The notes beneath the pieces are model-generated. The model was not told the origin of the DNA. It searched no databases and was given only the letters and a program-made list of their open reading frames with translations. A program made the translations under genes and the position numbers. 64,000 nt of DNA from Martelella mediterranea. GTDB taxonomy: Bacteria > Pseudomonadota > Alphaproteobacteria > Rhizobiales > Rhizobiaceae. Position 1 is the first letter of the stretch. Each line of letters starts with the position of its first letter. The stretch spans positions 1-64,000 of the forward strand of contig NZ_SMAR01000007.1 in NCBI RefSeq assembly GCF_004342225.1. Reading direction: 5' to 3'. Positions 51,020 through 60,568 of this stretch are shown in pieces.

Positions 51020-53014
51020 CTACATAAAGTCGCGCGGGATCCGCTTTTCGAACGACCGGCTGAATATCTCGGTCTCGCCTTCAAATGCGGTTACGCTGGC
51101 AGAAATGATCCAGTCTTTTTGCGTGCAGCGCATCGTCGTTGTGGTTTTGGTGGAAACCGACCAGCCATCGCGTTCCATATGTGTCAGCCAGTCGATATCC
51201 GCTGTCATGGACAACGGGTCGTTGGGGTCGATGGTCCAGACCTCGTTTTGAACTTCGCGCGAACGCAGGCCGTTTTCCGGGTGAACTTCGAGACCGGCAT
51301 CCTCAAAAATCCGCCAATGGGTCAGGCCGGTTGTCAGATCCTTTTCAGCCGAGCGGCGCGTGCTCTCCGGCTGCCGCATTTCATAATTCGGCAGCGGGTC
51401 AGGGTTTTCCGGCTCAGCAACGGTAATGCGCTCATGATCGCCCAGAAGCGGCATGGCGAGGCTGATGCTGGACGTATCAATCGTGACACCGGGCGCTTCT
51501 GCTGATGGCAGGATGATCGGCCAATAGCTGGTGGAAAACGCGACCTTGATCCGGTGACCGGGTGCGAAGCGATAGCCCATGGCATCAAGACGCATGGTGA
51601 TGCGTGTTTTCTTACCATGCTGCATCGGCTCTGGATTTTCGTTGCCGTTGCGATGTGCGAGGTTCAGCACACCATAGCAGGCCCGCGTCTCTGTGCCATC
51701 CGGATGGACATCGATGATCCGGACTGCGAGGTTTTCCCAATCCGCGTCACAGGCAAGATCAAGCGTAACCTCAGGCGCACCAAGATAAACCGCCTCTTCG
51801 TTCAGCGGCGCGGTTTCAAAGGTCAGCGAGCCACCATTGTCCGGGCGCTGATCCCCCGCAATCTCGGCATCGGGTTTCATCGTGAACCACTCGCCTCCGG
51901 TCATGCCGGTATCGAGAGGGGAACGAAGGTAAACTTCGCCGATGCCTTCGCTGGCACCCGTCATATTCAGCAGATTATCAGCCCCAACCGTCAGCGTCTC
52001 GGTTTGCGGCGTCTCCCAGCTGGATTTTGCAATCCAGAACCCCGGATCTTTCTCGCGCCTCAGCGCCGGGCGCGGACCATCGAGGATATAGGCCCGCATC
52101 TGCGGCAGTTCCTCAGCGTTATTGTCTTCATCGCCCAGCCAGTGCTTCCACCATGCAATCGCCTCGCCATGGAAATCCATGCGCGGCTTTGGCCATGCAA
52201 AATGCGGATACTTGTGTACCCACGGCCCGATGATCGCCTTGCCCTTTTCTTGCAGACCTTCAATGGCCTTCAACGGCGTGTTGCGGTAACCGTCTGCCCA
52301 TCCGGCGATCACCAGAGCGGGAACCGGGAAGCCTTTAAAATCTTCGCAGATAGAGGCGTGTTTCCAGAAATCATCACGGCGCTGATGCGAAAGCCACTCT
52401 TCCATGAAGAAGGGCTGACCTTCGAGACGCTCCAGCCACATGTCTTTCCATTTGTCGCCGACCAGATCGATATCCGGAGAACGGGACTGATATGCGAGCA
52501 TAGTTCCGGCCCAGGAAAGATGCGTCGAAAGATGGGTACCGTTCTTGTAGTGAATGTCATCATTATAGCGATCAACACTCGATGCAATCGAGATCACGGC
52601 TTTGAGCTGCGGCGGCTTCAGCGCCGCGACCTGAAGGCAGTTAAAACCACCCCACGAAATCCCCATCATTCCGACATTGCCGTTTGACCACGGCTGCGCT
52701 GCAATCCACTCAAGGATTTCGCAGGCATCGGAGAGTTCGCGCGGCGTATATTCACCATCGATCACACCATCGGACTCACCGGAACCGCGTATATCAACGC
52801 GGACACCGGCGATACCGGCAGCGGCAAAAACAGGATAAGTGGACTCGTCACGCGGATCTGTTCCTCCACGTTTACGGTAAGGGAGATATTCCAGCACGGT
52901 TGGAACGGGCTTGTCCTTCGCGCAGTCCGGCATCCAGATACGGGTTGCCAGCTTTGTCCCGTCCTTCAGCGTAATCCATTGATCTTCGGACGTCGAAAAA
53001 CCGTGTTGTGCCAT
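51020..53014 (-). CDS. CocE/NonD family hydrolase (X-prolyl dipeptidyl-peptidase-like)
   Basis: 664 residues. N-terminal alpha/beta hydrolase with the nucleophile elbow GISWGG (Ser120), RVDIRGSGESDG before it, and catalytic Asp/His partners likely in GWADGYRNTPL and WVHKYPHFAW. A C-terminal jelly-roll domain, typical of CocE and XPP-DAP enzymes, follows (residues about 350-650). No signal peptide, so it would act in the cytoplasm. It lies 77 bases after a peptide-type ABC operon on the same strand, so it may process what that importer brings in: a proline-containing peptide or an acyl ester. Substrate is not predictable. Confidence 0.9.
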   Translation of the reverse strand: MAQHGFSTSEDQWITLKDGTKLATRIWMPDCAKDKPVPTVLEYLPYRKRGGTDPRDESTYPVFAAAGIAGVRVDIRGSGESDGVIDGEYTPRELSDACEILEWIAAQPWSNGNVGMMGISWGGFNCLQVAALKPPQLKAVISIASSVDRYNDDIHYKNGTHLSTHLSWAGTMLAYQSRSPDIDLVGDKWKDMWLERLEGQPFFMEEWLSHQRRDDFWKHASICEDFKGFPVPALVIAGWADGYRNTPLKAIEGLQEKGKAIIGPWVHKYPHFAWPKPRMDFHGEAIAWWKHWLGDEDNNAEELPQMRAYILDGPRPALRREKDPGFWIAKSSWETPQTETLTVGADNLLNMTGASEGIGEVYLRSPLDTGMTGGEWFTMKPDAEIAGDQRPDNGGSLTFETAPLNEEAVYLGAPEVTLDLACDADWENLAVRIIDVHPDGTETRACYGVLNLAHRNGNENPEPMQHGKKTRITMRLDAMGYRFAPGHRIKVAFSTSYWPIILPSAEAPGVTIDTSSISLAMPLLGDHERITVAEPENPDPLPNYEMRQPESTRRSAEKDLTTGLTHWRIFEDAGLEVHPENGLRSREVQNEVWTIDPNDPLSMTADIDWLTHMERDGWSVSTKTTTTMRCTQKDWIISASVTAFEGETEIFSRSFEKRIPRDFM

Positions 53015-53091
53015 GGTTTTAACCTTCTTGTGTTCGGGTTTTGTCAGGAGACGAAGGAGGGGCCATCAAGATAAGCCCATCCTGAGGGTTC

Positions 53092-54747
53092 TCAGTGGTC
53101 GGCACTGGAGATCTTGCGACTGGCGAGAACCTGCTCAAGCCAGCCGATTTTCATTTCCGGCACAGAATTCAGCAACAGGTCGGTGTAGTCATCAAACGGC
53201 GGGTTCAGCGCCTCGGACTTCGGGCCAAAGCGGACGAGCCTGCCCTTGTGCATCACGGCGACGCTGTCAGCGATGGCGCGCACAATCGCGATATCATGCG
53301 TGATGAAGACATAGGAAAGCTGCTCTTCCCGCTGCAATTGAAGAAGCAGCTTCAAGATGCCATCTGCCACCAGTGGATCAAGCGCCGAGGTCGGTTCATC
53401 GCAGATGATCAGTTCCGGTCTTGCCGCAAGTGCGCGAGCGATTGCGACACGCTGTTTCTGGCCGCCGGAAAGTTCGGCCGGGTAACGGTCATAAAAACCG
53501 CTGCCCATTTCAATCTGTTCCAGAAGCTCATTCACACGGTTGCGTCTGGCAGAGCCGCGAAGCCCTTCGTAAAACGATACGGCCCGACCGATGATCCGTC
53601 CGACGGTCTGCCGCGGGTTCATGGCTGTGTCTGCCATCTGGTAGATCAGCTGAAGCCTGCGCAGTTCTTCGCGACTGCGTTTTTTGAGTGCTGCCGACAA
53701 TTGCTGGCCGTCAAATGAAACGCTGCCTGCAGATGGCGGCAAAAGTCCGGTGGCCACGCGTGCCAGCGTCGATTTGCCGGAGCCGGATTCACCGACGATA
53801 GCCAGTGTCTGGCCTTTGGGCACATGCAGCGAGACGTCAAACAGAACCGGTGTCGCCCCATAAGCGGCTGAAATGTTTTTCATTTCGAAGAAATGATCAG
53901 ACTGCTCGGCGGCTTCTTTATGCCGGATCGCCCGCACATTCACGAGATCCCGGGTATATTCGGCTTCCGGTTTTTCAATGATTTGCTGGACGGGGCCATA
54001 CTCCACGGTTTCGCCGTTGCGCAGAACCATGATGTCATCGGAAACCTGAGCGACAACAGCGAGATCATGGGTGATATAAAGCGCGGCTGTGCCGGTTTTG
54101 GCAATTGCCGTCTTGATCGCCGCCAGAACATCGATCTGAGTTGTCACATCAAGCGCGGTTGTCGGCTCGTCGAAAACGATAAGCTCCGGCTTACTGCAAA
54201 GCGCCATTGCGGTCATGGCGCGCTGCAGCTGACCGCCGGAAACCTGATGTGGATACCGGTTCCCGAAGCTTTCCGGCTCCGGCAATCCGAGAATATCAAA
54301 CAGCTCAACGGCGCGCTTCTTTGCTTCAGAGCGGCTCATCAGCCCGTGACGAACCGTCGCCTCAATAACCTGATCGCCCAGCTTGTGGGCAGGATTGAAC
54401 GAGGCAGCAGCCGATTGCGAAACATAGCAAACCCGCGCGCCGCGCAGAGCGCGGGTGCCAGCTTTGCCGAGTTTCAGGATATCGACGCCATCCAGCAGCA
54501 CTTCACCGCCGGTAATGGTCACCCCGCCGCGACCATAGGCCAGAGGCGAAAGACCAATCGTGGATTTACCAGCTCCGGATTCGCCAATCAGACCCAGAAC
54601 CTTGCCGCTTTCCAGCGTAAAGCTCACGCCTTTGACGATTTCAATCGGCCTTGGCTTTTCACCCGGCGGGTAGGCTGTGGCACCGATCTGCAAATCACGG
54701 ACCTCAAGCAGTGGTGCATCTGCGTTTTTATCCTGCATCTCAGCCAC
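53092..54747 (-). CDS. Peptide-type ABC transporter, fused double ATPase
   Basis: 551 residues holding two DppD/DppF-type ATPase domains in tandem (about 14-265 and 292-540). Each has Walker A (GESGAGKST and GESGSGKST), signature (VSGGQLQRA and LSGGQKQRVA) and Walker B ([10 protein letters not shown] and CDEPTSALD). Start is GTG 54747, with AAGGAGG five bases before it. It overlaps the DppC-type gene by eight bases. The fusion replaces separate DppD and DppF subunits, as in GsiA/YejF proteins. Confidence 0.92.
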   Translation of the reverse strand: MAEMQDKNADAPLLEVRDLQIGATAYPPGEKPRPIEIVKGVSFTLESGKVLGLIGESGAGKSTIGLSPLAYGRGGVTITGGEVLLDGVDILKLGKAGTRALRGARVCYVSQSAAASFNPAHKLGDQVIEATVRHGLMSRSEAKKRAVELFDILGLPEPESFGNRYPHQVSGGQLQRAMTAMALCSKPELIVFDEPTTALDVTTQIDVLAAIKTAIAKTGTAALYITHDLAVVAQVSDDIMVLRNGETVEYGPVQQIIEKPEAEYTRDLVNVRAIRHKEAAEQSDHFFEMKNISAAYGATPVLFDVSLHVPKGQTLAIVGESGSGKSTLARVATGLLPPSAGSVSFDGQQLSAALKKRSREELRRLQLIYQMADTAMNPRQTVGRIIGRAVSFYEGLRGSARRNRVNELLEQIEMGSGFYDRYPAELSGGQKQRVAIARALAARPELIICDEPTSALDPLVADGILKLLLQLQREEQLSYVFITHDIAIVRAIADSVAVMHKGRLVRFGPKSEALNPPFDDYTDLLLNSVPEMKIGWLEQVLASRKISSADH

Positions 54748-55564
54748 CTCGACCTCCTTTCAGGCTCGACGTGCGCTTGAGCAGCCAGTCGACAACCAGA
54801 TTGATGGAAATTGTCAGTGCCGCGATTGCTGCACCGGGAACAAGAGCTGCGGACACTCCAAAGATAATGCCGTCCTTGTTGTCTTTCACCATGCCGCCCC
54901 AGTCCGCTGTTGGCGGCTGAATGCCAAGGCCGAGGAAGGAAAGCGTGGAGATAAACAGAACGGCAAAGGCGAGCCTCAGGCCGAATTCGGCCAGCAGGGG
55001 CGTCAGCGCATTGGGAAGGATCTCACAAAAGACAATCCAGAGCGTTTTCTCGCCACGCAACCGCGCGGCTTCGACGAAATCCATCACGGCGATATCGACC
55101 GCCAGCGCCCGTCCCAGACGGAACACGCGTGTGGAATCAAGGATCGCCATAACAACGATCAGCACGAACAGATTCTGCGGCAGGGCTGCGAGCACGATCA
55201 GCGCAAAGATCAGTGTCGGAATCGACATCATCAGATCATTCAGCCGGGAAAGGCCCATATCGACGGCGCCACGCATCACTGCGGCGACGAAGCTTAAAAG
55301 CACGCCGAGCGAAAAGGCGAGAACTGTGGCGCTTAGCGACACAAAAAGTGTCATCCGGGCACCGTAAATCATACGCGAAAGGAGATCGCGGCCCAGATTA
55401 TCAAGGCCGAGCGGGAAGGCCGCACTTGCCGGCTCCCACGGCGTTCCGAGAACCTGATTTTCACCATAGGGCGCAAGCCACGGGGCGAAGACGGCACAGA
55501 TGACAGCAACAGCAATGCCTGCCATGCCAACCCATGCCAGAAGTGGAACAGATCTGACATTCAT
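54740..55564 (-). CDS. Peptide-type ABC transporter permease, DppC family
   Basis: 274 residues from ATG 55564, which overlaps the upstream permease stop as ATGA. N-terminal helix, FPLGLDNLGRDLLSR, then the five-helix permease domain with the docking segment DFVEAARLRGEKT. The frame continues upstream to 55657 but that belongs to the preceding gene. Confidence 0.91.
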   Translation of the reverse strand: MNVRSVPLLAWVGMAGIAVAVICAVFAPWLAPYGENQVLGTPWEPASAAFPLGLDNLGRDLLSRMIYGARMTLFVSLSATVLAFSLGVLLSFVAAVMRGAVDMGLSRLNDLMMSIPTLIFALIVLAALPQNLFVLIVVMAILDSTRVFRLGRALAVDIAVMDFVEAARLRGEKTLWIVFCEILPNALTPLLAEFGLRLAFAVLFISTLSFLGLGIQPPTADWGGMVKDNKDGIIFGVSAALVPGAAIAALTISINLVVDWLLKRTSSLKGGRGG

Positions 55565-56586
55565 CGCGGGTGCCTCAGTCTTGGGTTGACCAGAATGGAA
55601 AGGATGTCGGCGACCATGTTCAGCAGGATGTAAATAGCCGAAAACACCAGTCCGCATCCCTGCACAACCGGCAGGTCGCGCACCGTCACCGCATCCACCA
55701 TATACTGGCCCATACCCGGATAAACGAATACAACTTCGACCACGACAACGCCGACAATCAGATAGGCCAGATTGAGCGCGACGACATTGATGATCGGCGC
55801 CAGAGCGTTGGGAGCGGCATGTTTGACGATGGCGCGAAAGGCGCCGATCCCTTTCAGTTCCGCCGTTTCCATATAAGCGGAAGCCATGACGTTGATGATC
55901 GCGGCGCGTGTCATGCGCATCATATGCGCAAGCACCACCAGCACCAGCGTTGCCACCGGCAGGATAATGGTTTCCAGCTTCTGCCAGAGGCTCATGCTGT
56001 CATAAACGGTAGCCGGGAAAGCAGCGACCGGATGCTGCACGACAAAAACCATGATCAGCAGATATGCAACGAAGAACTCCGGCATTGAAACGGCCGCCAG
56101 AGAAATCAGGTTGATCACCCGATCCATCAGCCGGTCCCGATAAAGGACGGCGATCAGACCGAGACCGACAGCCAGCGGCACGGCAATACAGGCAGCAGCG
56201 CCTGCCAGAAGCAGAGAGTTGCCGAGCCGGTCTGCGATTTGAGCACTGACCGATTGCCCGCTGGCCCATGAATGGCCAAAATCACCATGCATGATATTGA
56301 TCAGCCATTCGAAATAACGCGTCGTGATTGGCCGGTCGAGGCCGAACTCGGCGCGCAGATTGGCAATCGCTTGCGGCGTTGCGGCCTGGCCGAGATAGGT
56401 GCTGGCAAAGTCACCGGGCAAAACCTCGATGCCGGCAAATATCAGGATCGAACTTGCAAACAAAAGACCGATGCCAAGCACTATCCGCTCGGCGATACGG
56501 CTGGCCATGGGAAAGCGGGCACGCAGCGTCACGAAAAAACCGGGGGGCGGCGAAGAAGCAGATTGAACGTCTGTCATGGGTTCCAT
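55561..56586 (-). CDS. Peptide-type ABC transporter permease, DppB family
   Basis: 341 residues. Cytoplasmic N-terminus, helix, IEVLPGDFASTYLG, then a six-helix domain with docking loop AYMETAELKGIGAF. ATG 56577 is an alternative start. A hairpin separates it from the binding-protein gene. Confidence 0.91.
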   Translation of the reverse strand: MEPMTDVQSASSPPPGFFVTLRARFPMASRIAERIVLGIGLLFASSILIFAGIEVLPGDFASTYLGQAATPQAIANLRAEFGLDRPITTRYFEWLINIMHGDFGHSWASGQSVSAQIADRLGNSLLLAGAAACIAVPLAVGLGLIAVLYRDRLMDRVINLISLAAVSMPEFFVAYLLIMVFVVQHPVAAFPATVYDSMSLWQKLETIILPVATLVLVVLAHMMRMTRAAIINVMASAYMETAELKGIGAFRAIVKHAAPNALAPIINVVALNLAYLIVGVVVVEVVFVYPGMGQYMVDAVTVRDLPVVQGCGLVFSAIYILLNMVADILSILVNPRLRHPR

Positions 56587-56588
56587 GA

Positions 56589-56613
56589 AAGCCGCAGGTC
56601 GGGCCTGCGGCTT
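56589..56613 (-). promoter_or_regulatory. Intercistronic hairpin between binding protein and permease genes
   Basis: A perfect ten-base stem (56589-56598 with 56604-56613) and five-base loop in the 41-base gap after the binding-protein stop. Like the one in the dpp operon it should leave the binding protein overproduced relative to the permeases. Confidence 0.75.
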
Positions 56614-56627
56614 CCTCTCTTTTACGT

Positions 56628-58214
56628 TCAGGATTTCAGCCAGGTGCGGCTTGCGATCTGTCCGTTGGACAGATCATTACCAACATCATCGACCCAACCC
56701 TGAAGCTTTACGGAGCGTGCATTCAGGTAGTTGTTGAAGACCGGCAGGATGAGACCGCTGTTATCGCGGACCATGACAGCCATCTGACGATACAGCTCAC
56801 GGCGTTTTTCCTGATCCGTTTCAGCACGGGCCTCAAAAAGCATCTTGTCGAATTCAGGATTCTTGAACCGCGTGTCGTTCCACGGCGAGGTGGAAAGCTG
56901 CGTCGTCGTGTAACGGATATCCTGCGTCGGACGGCCACCCCAGTAAGAGGCGCAGAAGGGCTTCTTGTTCCAGATATTGGACCAGTATCCGTCAGCCGGT
57001 TCGCGCTTCAGCTGGATATCGATGCCAGCTTCCTTTGCATTGGACTGGAACAGGACGGCTGCGTCGACAGCGCCGGTAAAGGCGGCATCCGATGTGCGCA
57101 GTACGACCGGCCCTTCATGTCCAGACTTCTTGAAGTAGTGCGCCGCCTCTTCCGGATCATAGGCACGCTGCGGAATATCGGTCGGTGCCAGCGCATAGGC
57201 ATCATTGACCGGATAGTCATTGCCAAGTGAACCGTAACCACCCAGCACCGTCGTCAGCATAGCCTCGCGGTCAATCGCCAGCTTCAGCGCGGTACGCAGA
57301 TCATTGTTATCAAACGGAGCGGTATCACCATGCATCAGGAAGGAATAAAAACCCTTGCCCTTGGTGCTGATCGTCTCAATGTTCGGCGCACGCGAGAGCA
57401 GAGACATTGTCTTCGGGCTCAGCGTATTGATGAAATGCACCTTGCCGGAAGAAAGGGCGGCAATGCGCGCGGTATTGTCGTTGATGACAAGGATTTCGAC
57501 ACTATCGACATAACCGCGGTCTTCGTTCCAGTCATCTTCATTCTTCGAAAATGTGATGCGGATACCCGGCTCAAAGCTCTCCAGCTTGTATGGGCCGGTG
57601 CCGATCACGCTGTTGGGGTCATCCATGCCGCCATTCTTCTGGACCTGAAGATGATAGTCCGTCAACAATAGCGGAAGATCCGCATTCCCGCTCTTCAGGG
57701 TGACGACAAGATCGCCTGCGCTTTCTTCAATCGTATCGATTTCTTCAAGAAGCCCGAGTGCTGCCGAGGTGGAGTCCTTGTCGGAATGACGGCGCAGTGT
57801 CTGGACAGCATCGTTGACCGTGAATGGTGTGCCATCGTGAAAGCGCACATTCTTGCGCAGTTTGAATGTCCATACCTTTGCGTCATCTGACGATGTCCAG
57901 CTTTCAGCAAGGCTTGGCAGGGCTTCACCGGTGACCGGATCAGTGTTGACGAGGCGGTCTCCCCAGGTAAAGCCGACAACGAACATGGTGCTGCCTGCAT
58001 AAGTGCCTGGATCAAGAATGTCGGTTGACTGGCCGCCATCAAGGCCAAGCACCAGGTGTCCGCCGGTTTGCGGCTCTTCTGCAGCAAAAGCGGCCTGCGG
58101 CATCATAAGTCCGGAAGCGGTGACCGCGAACCCGGCCGCTGCCGCAGAGGTGAGAAAAGCGCGACGGTTCAGGCCGGCTTTTGCTTTGTTCTGATTTTCG
58201 TTTCCGTTGTTCAT
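56628..58214 (-). CDS. Peptide-type ABC transporter substrate-binding protein, Tat-exported
   Basis: 528 residues from ATG 58214 (GGGGAAAC upstream). A twin-arginine signal LNRRAFLTSAAAAGFAV spans residues 16-32, with cleavage near QAAFA-AE. The rest is an SBP family-5 fold (GGHLVLGLDGGQSTDILDPG to the end). Tat export means it folds in the cytoplasm, perhaps with a cofactor or for speed. Ligand unknown. First gene of the operon. Confidence 0.9.
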   Translation of the reverse strand: MNNGNENQNKAKAGLNRRAFLTSAAAAGFAVTASGLMMPQAAFAAEEPQTGGHLVLGLDGGQSTDILDPGTYAGSTMFVVGFTWGDRLVNTDPVTGEALPSLAESWTSSDDAKVWTFKLRKNVRFHDGTPFTVNDAVQTLRRHSDKDSTSAALGLLEEIDTIEESAGDLVVTLKSGNADLPLLLTDYHLQVQKNGGMDDPNSVIGTGPYKLESFEPGIRITFSKNEDDWNEDRGYVDSVEILVINDNTARIAALSSGKVHFINTLSPKTMSLLSRAPNIETISTKGKGFYSFLMHGDTAPFDNNDLRTALKLAIDREAMLTTVLGGYGSLGNDYPVNDAYALAPTDIPQRAYDPEEAAHYFKKSGHEGPVVLRTSDAAFTGAVDAAVLFQSNAKEAGIDIQLKREPADGYWSNIWNKKPFCASYWGGRPTQDIRYTTTQLSTSPWNDTRFKNPEFDKMLFEARAETDQEKRRELYRQMAVMVRDNSGLILPVFNNYLNARSVKLQGWVDDVGNDLSNGQIASRTWLKS

Positions 58215-58325
58215 TTTGTTTCCCCGAATTCTGTTTTGCTGTGATGTGTCAATTGAGAACCGCTGCATGTGAGGCAACCGCACAAAGTGTCCGGTGCAGT
58301 ATGGTCGCGGGATACCAAAAAAGGG

Positions 58326-58345
58326 TCTGAGACATTTGTGTCAGA
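58326..58345. promoter_or_regulatory. Imperfect palindrome in the divergent promoter region
   Basis: A 20-base imperfect palindrome, half-sites TCTGAGACA and TGTGTCAGA with one mismatch, lies 112 bases from the ABC operon start and 99 bases before the XRE gene. It is a candidate operator for that regulator. Confidence 0.45.
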
Positions 58346-58443
58346 AATCATGGCCGAAGGAATAAGAGGTTTGAGATACATGGACAACTTCGCTAATCGA
58401 CGCTATGTGACGCAAACTGACGTTAGCAAGGGTTTTAGCCGGA

Positions 58444-59232
58444 GTGAAAAATCAGATCTTTTCAGACAATTTGCGATCTGCCTGCGAAACCTTTCCCTCG
58501 ATTGCCGCTATCTGCCGCGACATCGGCATCAACCGCCAGCAGTTTAACCGCTATCTGGCCGGCGAGACACGGCCCTCCCCCTACAATCTTGGACGTATCG
58601 CGCGATATTTCGGTTTAAGGGCGCGGGACTTTGATCTGCCGCAGGGCCGCTTTCACGAACGACTGAAAACCCCTCCGGACTCCGGCGATGCTATGTCGCT
58701 TCTGCGCGATGGGTTTCCCGGCAGTCTGCGCGATTTGCGGCAATATGCTGGCTATTATCAACTTTTCCACAAAAGCCTTTCCTGGCCGGGAAAAATCGTC
58801 AGAAGTTGTGCCAGGATTGAAGAAAGAAGCGGTCAGGTCACCGTAAAATCCATTGAGCGCATTTATGACAGCGCACTGGAAATCCGGCAATTGTCAAAAT
58901 ATTCGGGACTGGCTGCCTATTGGCGCAATCGCCTGTTTATTGTCGAGCGAGGGGGCGGAGAGCATTCGTTTCTGTGTCAAACCACGCTCATGCCCTTCGG
59001 CGAACATCAGCGCATTTATCTGCGTGGGGTGACAACCGGCGTCTCCTGGCGCGAGGAGAACCTGCCCTATTCGACCCGCACAATCTGGCGCGCTGTCGGC
59101 CCCAACCCAGACAAGCGTAAACTGATTGAAGACTGCAGCCTTCTGTCTGAAAAATCTCCCAAATTGCCACTGCCGGTACGCCGATACCTGAATGACGAGG
59201 GAGATGATAATACGATGGTGACGGCACGATAG
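58444..59232 (+). CDS. XRE-type helix-turn-helix transcriptional regulator
   Basis: 262 residues from GTG 58444. HTH at about residues 17-58: IAAICRDIGINRQQFNRYL followed by ETRPSPYNLGRIARYFG. The rest (about 90-250) is an uncharacterised effector-type domain. Divergent from the peptide-ABC operon, it is the likely regulator of that module. Other effects cannot be excluded. Confidence 0.83.
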   Translation: MKNQIFSDNLRSACETFPSIAAICRDIGINRQQFNRYLAGETRPSPYNLGRIARYFGLRARDFDLPQGRFHERLKTPPDSGDAMSLLRDGFPGSLRDLRQYAGYYQLFHKSLSWPGKIVRSCARIEERSGQVTVKSIERIYDSALEIRQLSKYSGLAAYWRNRLFIVERGGGEHSFLCQTTLMPFGEHQRIYLRGVTTGVSWREENLPYSTRTIWRAVGPNPDKRKLIEDCSLLSEKSPKLPLPVRRYLNDEGDDNTMVTAR

Positions 59233-59269
59233 GACAACAGCGGACTGGCATTTCCGCCGGAACGCCACC

Positions 59270-59317
59270 TTAGGTCGTCCTTTGTGCATCCATTCGGATG
59301 CACAAAGGACGACCTAA
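59270..59317. repeat. 22-bp perfect inverted repeat
   Basis: Arms 59270-59291 and 59296-59317 are perfectly complementary with loop ATTC, 37 bases after the regulator stop. No T run follows. It is much longer and more exact than the terminators nearby, so it may be a strong mRNA-end structure, a cruciform-forming site or a short mobile repeat. Confidence 0.85.
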
Positions 59318-59360
59318 CCTATTGAATCTACGTATCGGACAGCTTCAGAAGCCCTCCATT

Positions 59361-59395
59361 AAAAAAGCGGCGCCGGACGAACGGCACCGCTTTGT
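59361..59395. terminator. Terminator-like hairpin of asd
   Basis: Arms 59364-59375 and 59382-59393 pair over 12 bases with one mismatch, with an A run before and T-rich bases after. Closest to the end of asd on the minus strand, so it likely terminates asd and may also serve the plus strand. Confidence 0.75.
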
Positions 59396-59424
59396 CTTGA
59401 TCTACAGCACAAAGAACGTGCGTA

Positions 59425-60453
59425 TCAGGCCGAGTGCGGCTTGATGAGATTGCGCTCAAGCAGCAACTCTGCAATCTGAATAGTGTTCAAAGCGGCGCCC
59501 TTGCGAAGGTTATCGGAGACAACCCAAAGCGCCAGACCGTTTTCAACAGTCGCATCTTCGCGAATACGCGAGATGTATGTGGCGTCCTCACCAGCGCACT
59601 CAACCGGCGTGATGTAGCCACCATCTTCATGCTTGTCGATGACCTGGCAGCCAGGCGCTTCACGCAGAATATCGCGGGCCTGATCAGCAGTGATTTCATT
59701 TTCAAATTCAAGGTTCACGGCTTCACCATGACCGACGAAAACCGGCACACGAACAGCGGTACAGGTGACCTTGATCTTCGGATCAAGCATTTTCTTGGTT
59801 TCGGCCAGCACCTTCCATTCTTCCTTGGTGTAGCCGTCTTCCATGAAGCTGTCGATGTGCGGGATCACGTTGAAGGCAATCCGCTTGGTGAACTTGTGGT
59901 TCTCGATCGGGTCGGCAACAAAAACTGCACGCGTCTGATTGAACAGCTCGTCCATGCCGTCTTTACCTGCGCCGGAAACAGACTGGTAGGTCGAAACCAC
60001 CAGACGCTTGATCTTTGCGGCATCGTGCAGCGGCTTCAGCGCCACAACCAGCTGGGCCGTCGAGCAGTTCGGATTGGCGATGATATTGCGCTTGCGGAAA
60101 CCTTCAATCGCATCCGGGTTCACTTCCGGAACGATCAGCGGCACATCAGCTTCATAACGCCAGGCCGAAGAGTTATCGATCACGACACAGCCCTGCGCTC
60201 CGATTTTCGGCGCCCACTTTTTCGAAATTGATCCGCCTGCCGACATCAGGCAGATATCGGTATCGGAAAAGTCATAGGTTTCGAGGTTTTTGACCTTCAG
60301 CGTCTTGTCACCAAAGGACACTTCCTTGCCGATCGAACGGCTGGAAGCCAGTGCAACAACTTCATCTGCGGGAAAACCGCGCTCGGACAGAATGGACAGC
60401 ATTTCGCGGCCGACATTTCCGGTCGCGCCTGCAACAGCAATCTTGAAACCCAT
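59425..60453 (-). CDS. asd: Aspartate-semialdehyde dehydrogenase
   Basis: 342 residues. NADP loop GATGNVGREML near residue 9, phosphate-site SSRSIGKEV, catalytic Cys in NPNCSTAQL near residue 131, and RVPVFVGHGEAVN with the active-site His. It makes aspartate semialdehyde for lysine, threonine and diaminopimelate synthesis. Confidence 0.97.
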   Translation of the reverse strand: MGFKIAVAGATGNVGREMLSILSERGFPADEVVALASSRSIGKEVSFGDKTLKVKNLETYDFSDTDICLMSAGGSISKKWAPKIGAQGCVVIDNSSAWRYEADVPLIVPEVNPDAIEGFRKRNIIANPNCSTAQLVVALKPLHDAAKIKRLVVSTYQSVSGAGKDGMDELFNQTRAVFVADPIENHKFTKRIAFNVIPHIDSFMEDGYTKEEWKVLAETKKMLDPKIKVTCTAVRVPVFVGHGEAVNLEFENEITADQARDILREAPGCQVIDKHEDGGYITPVECAGEDATYISRIREDATVENGLALWVVSDNLRKGAALNTIQIAELLLERNLIKPHSA

Positions 60454-60568
60454 GATTTTTCAGCTCTCTTTCGTTTCTCTCCTCGTTTGGCTGGAGTGAA
60501 AGGCGCGCCGATCAAAGCGCCTTCCCGCCCCCGGCCAAACCGGGGAGAGAGCGGAAGGGCCAGAGACG

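Noticed and set aside
51554-52687. 377-codon open frame antisense to the CocE-type gene
   Set aside because: Shadow of a conserved coding frame; the product is rich in Arg and Cys without recognisable domain.
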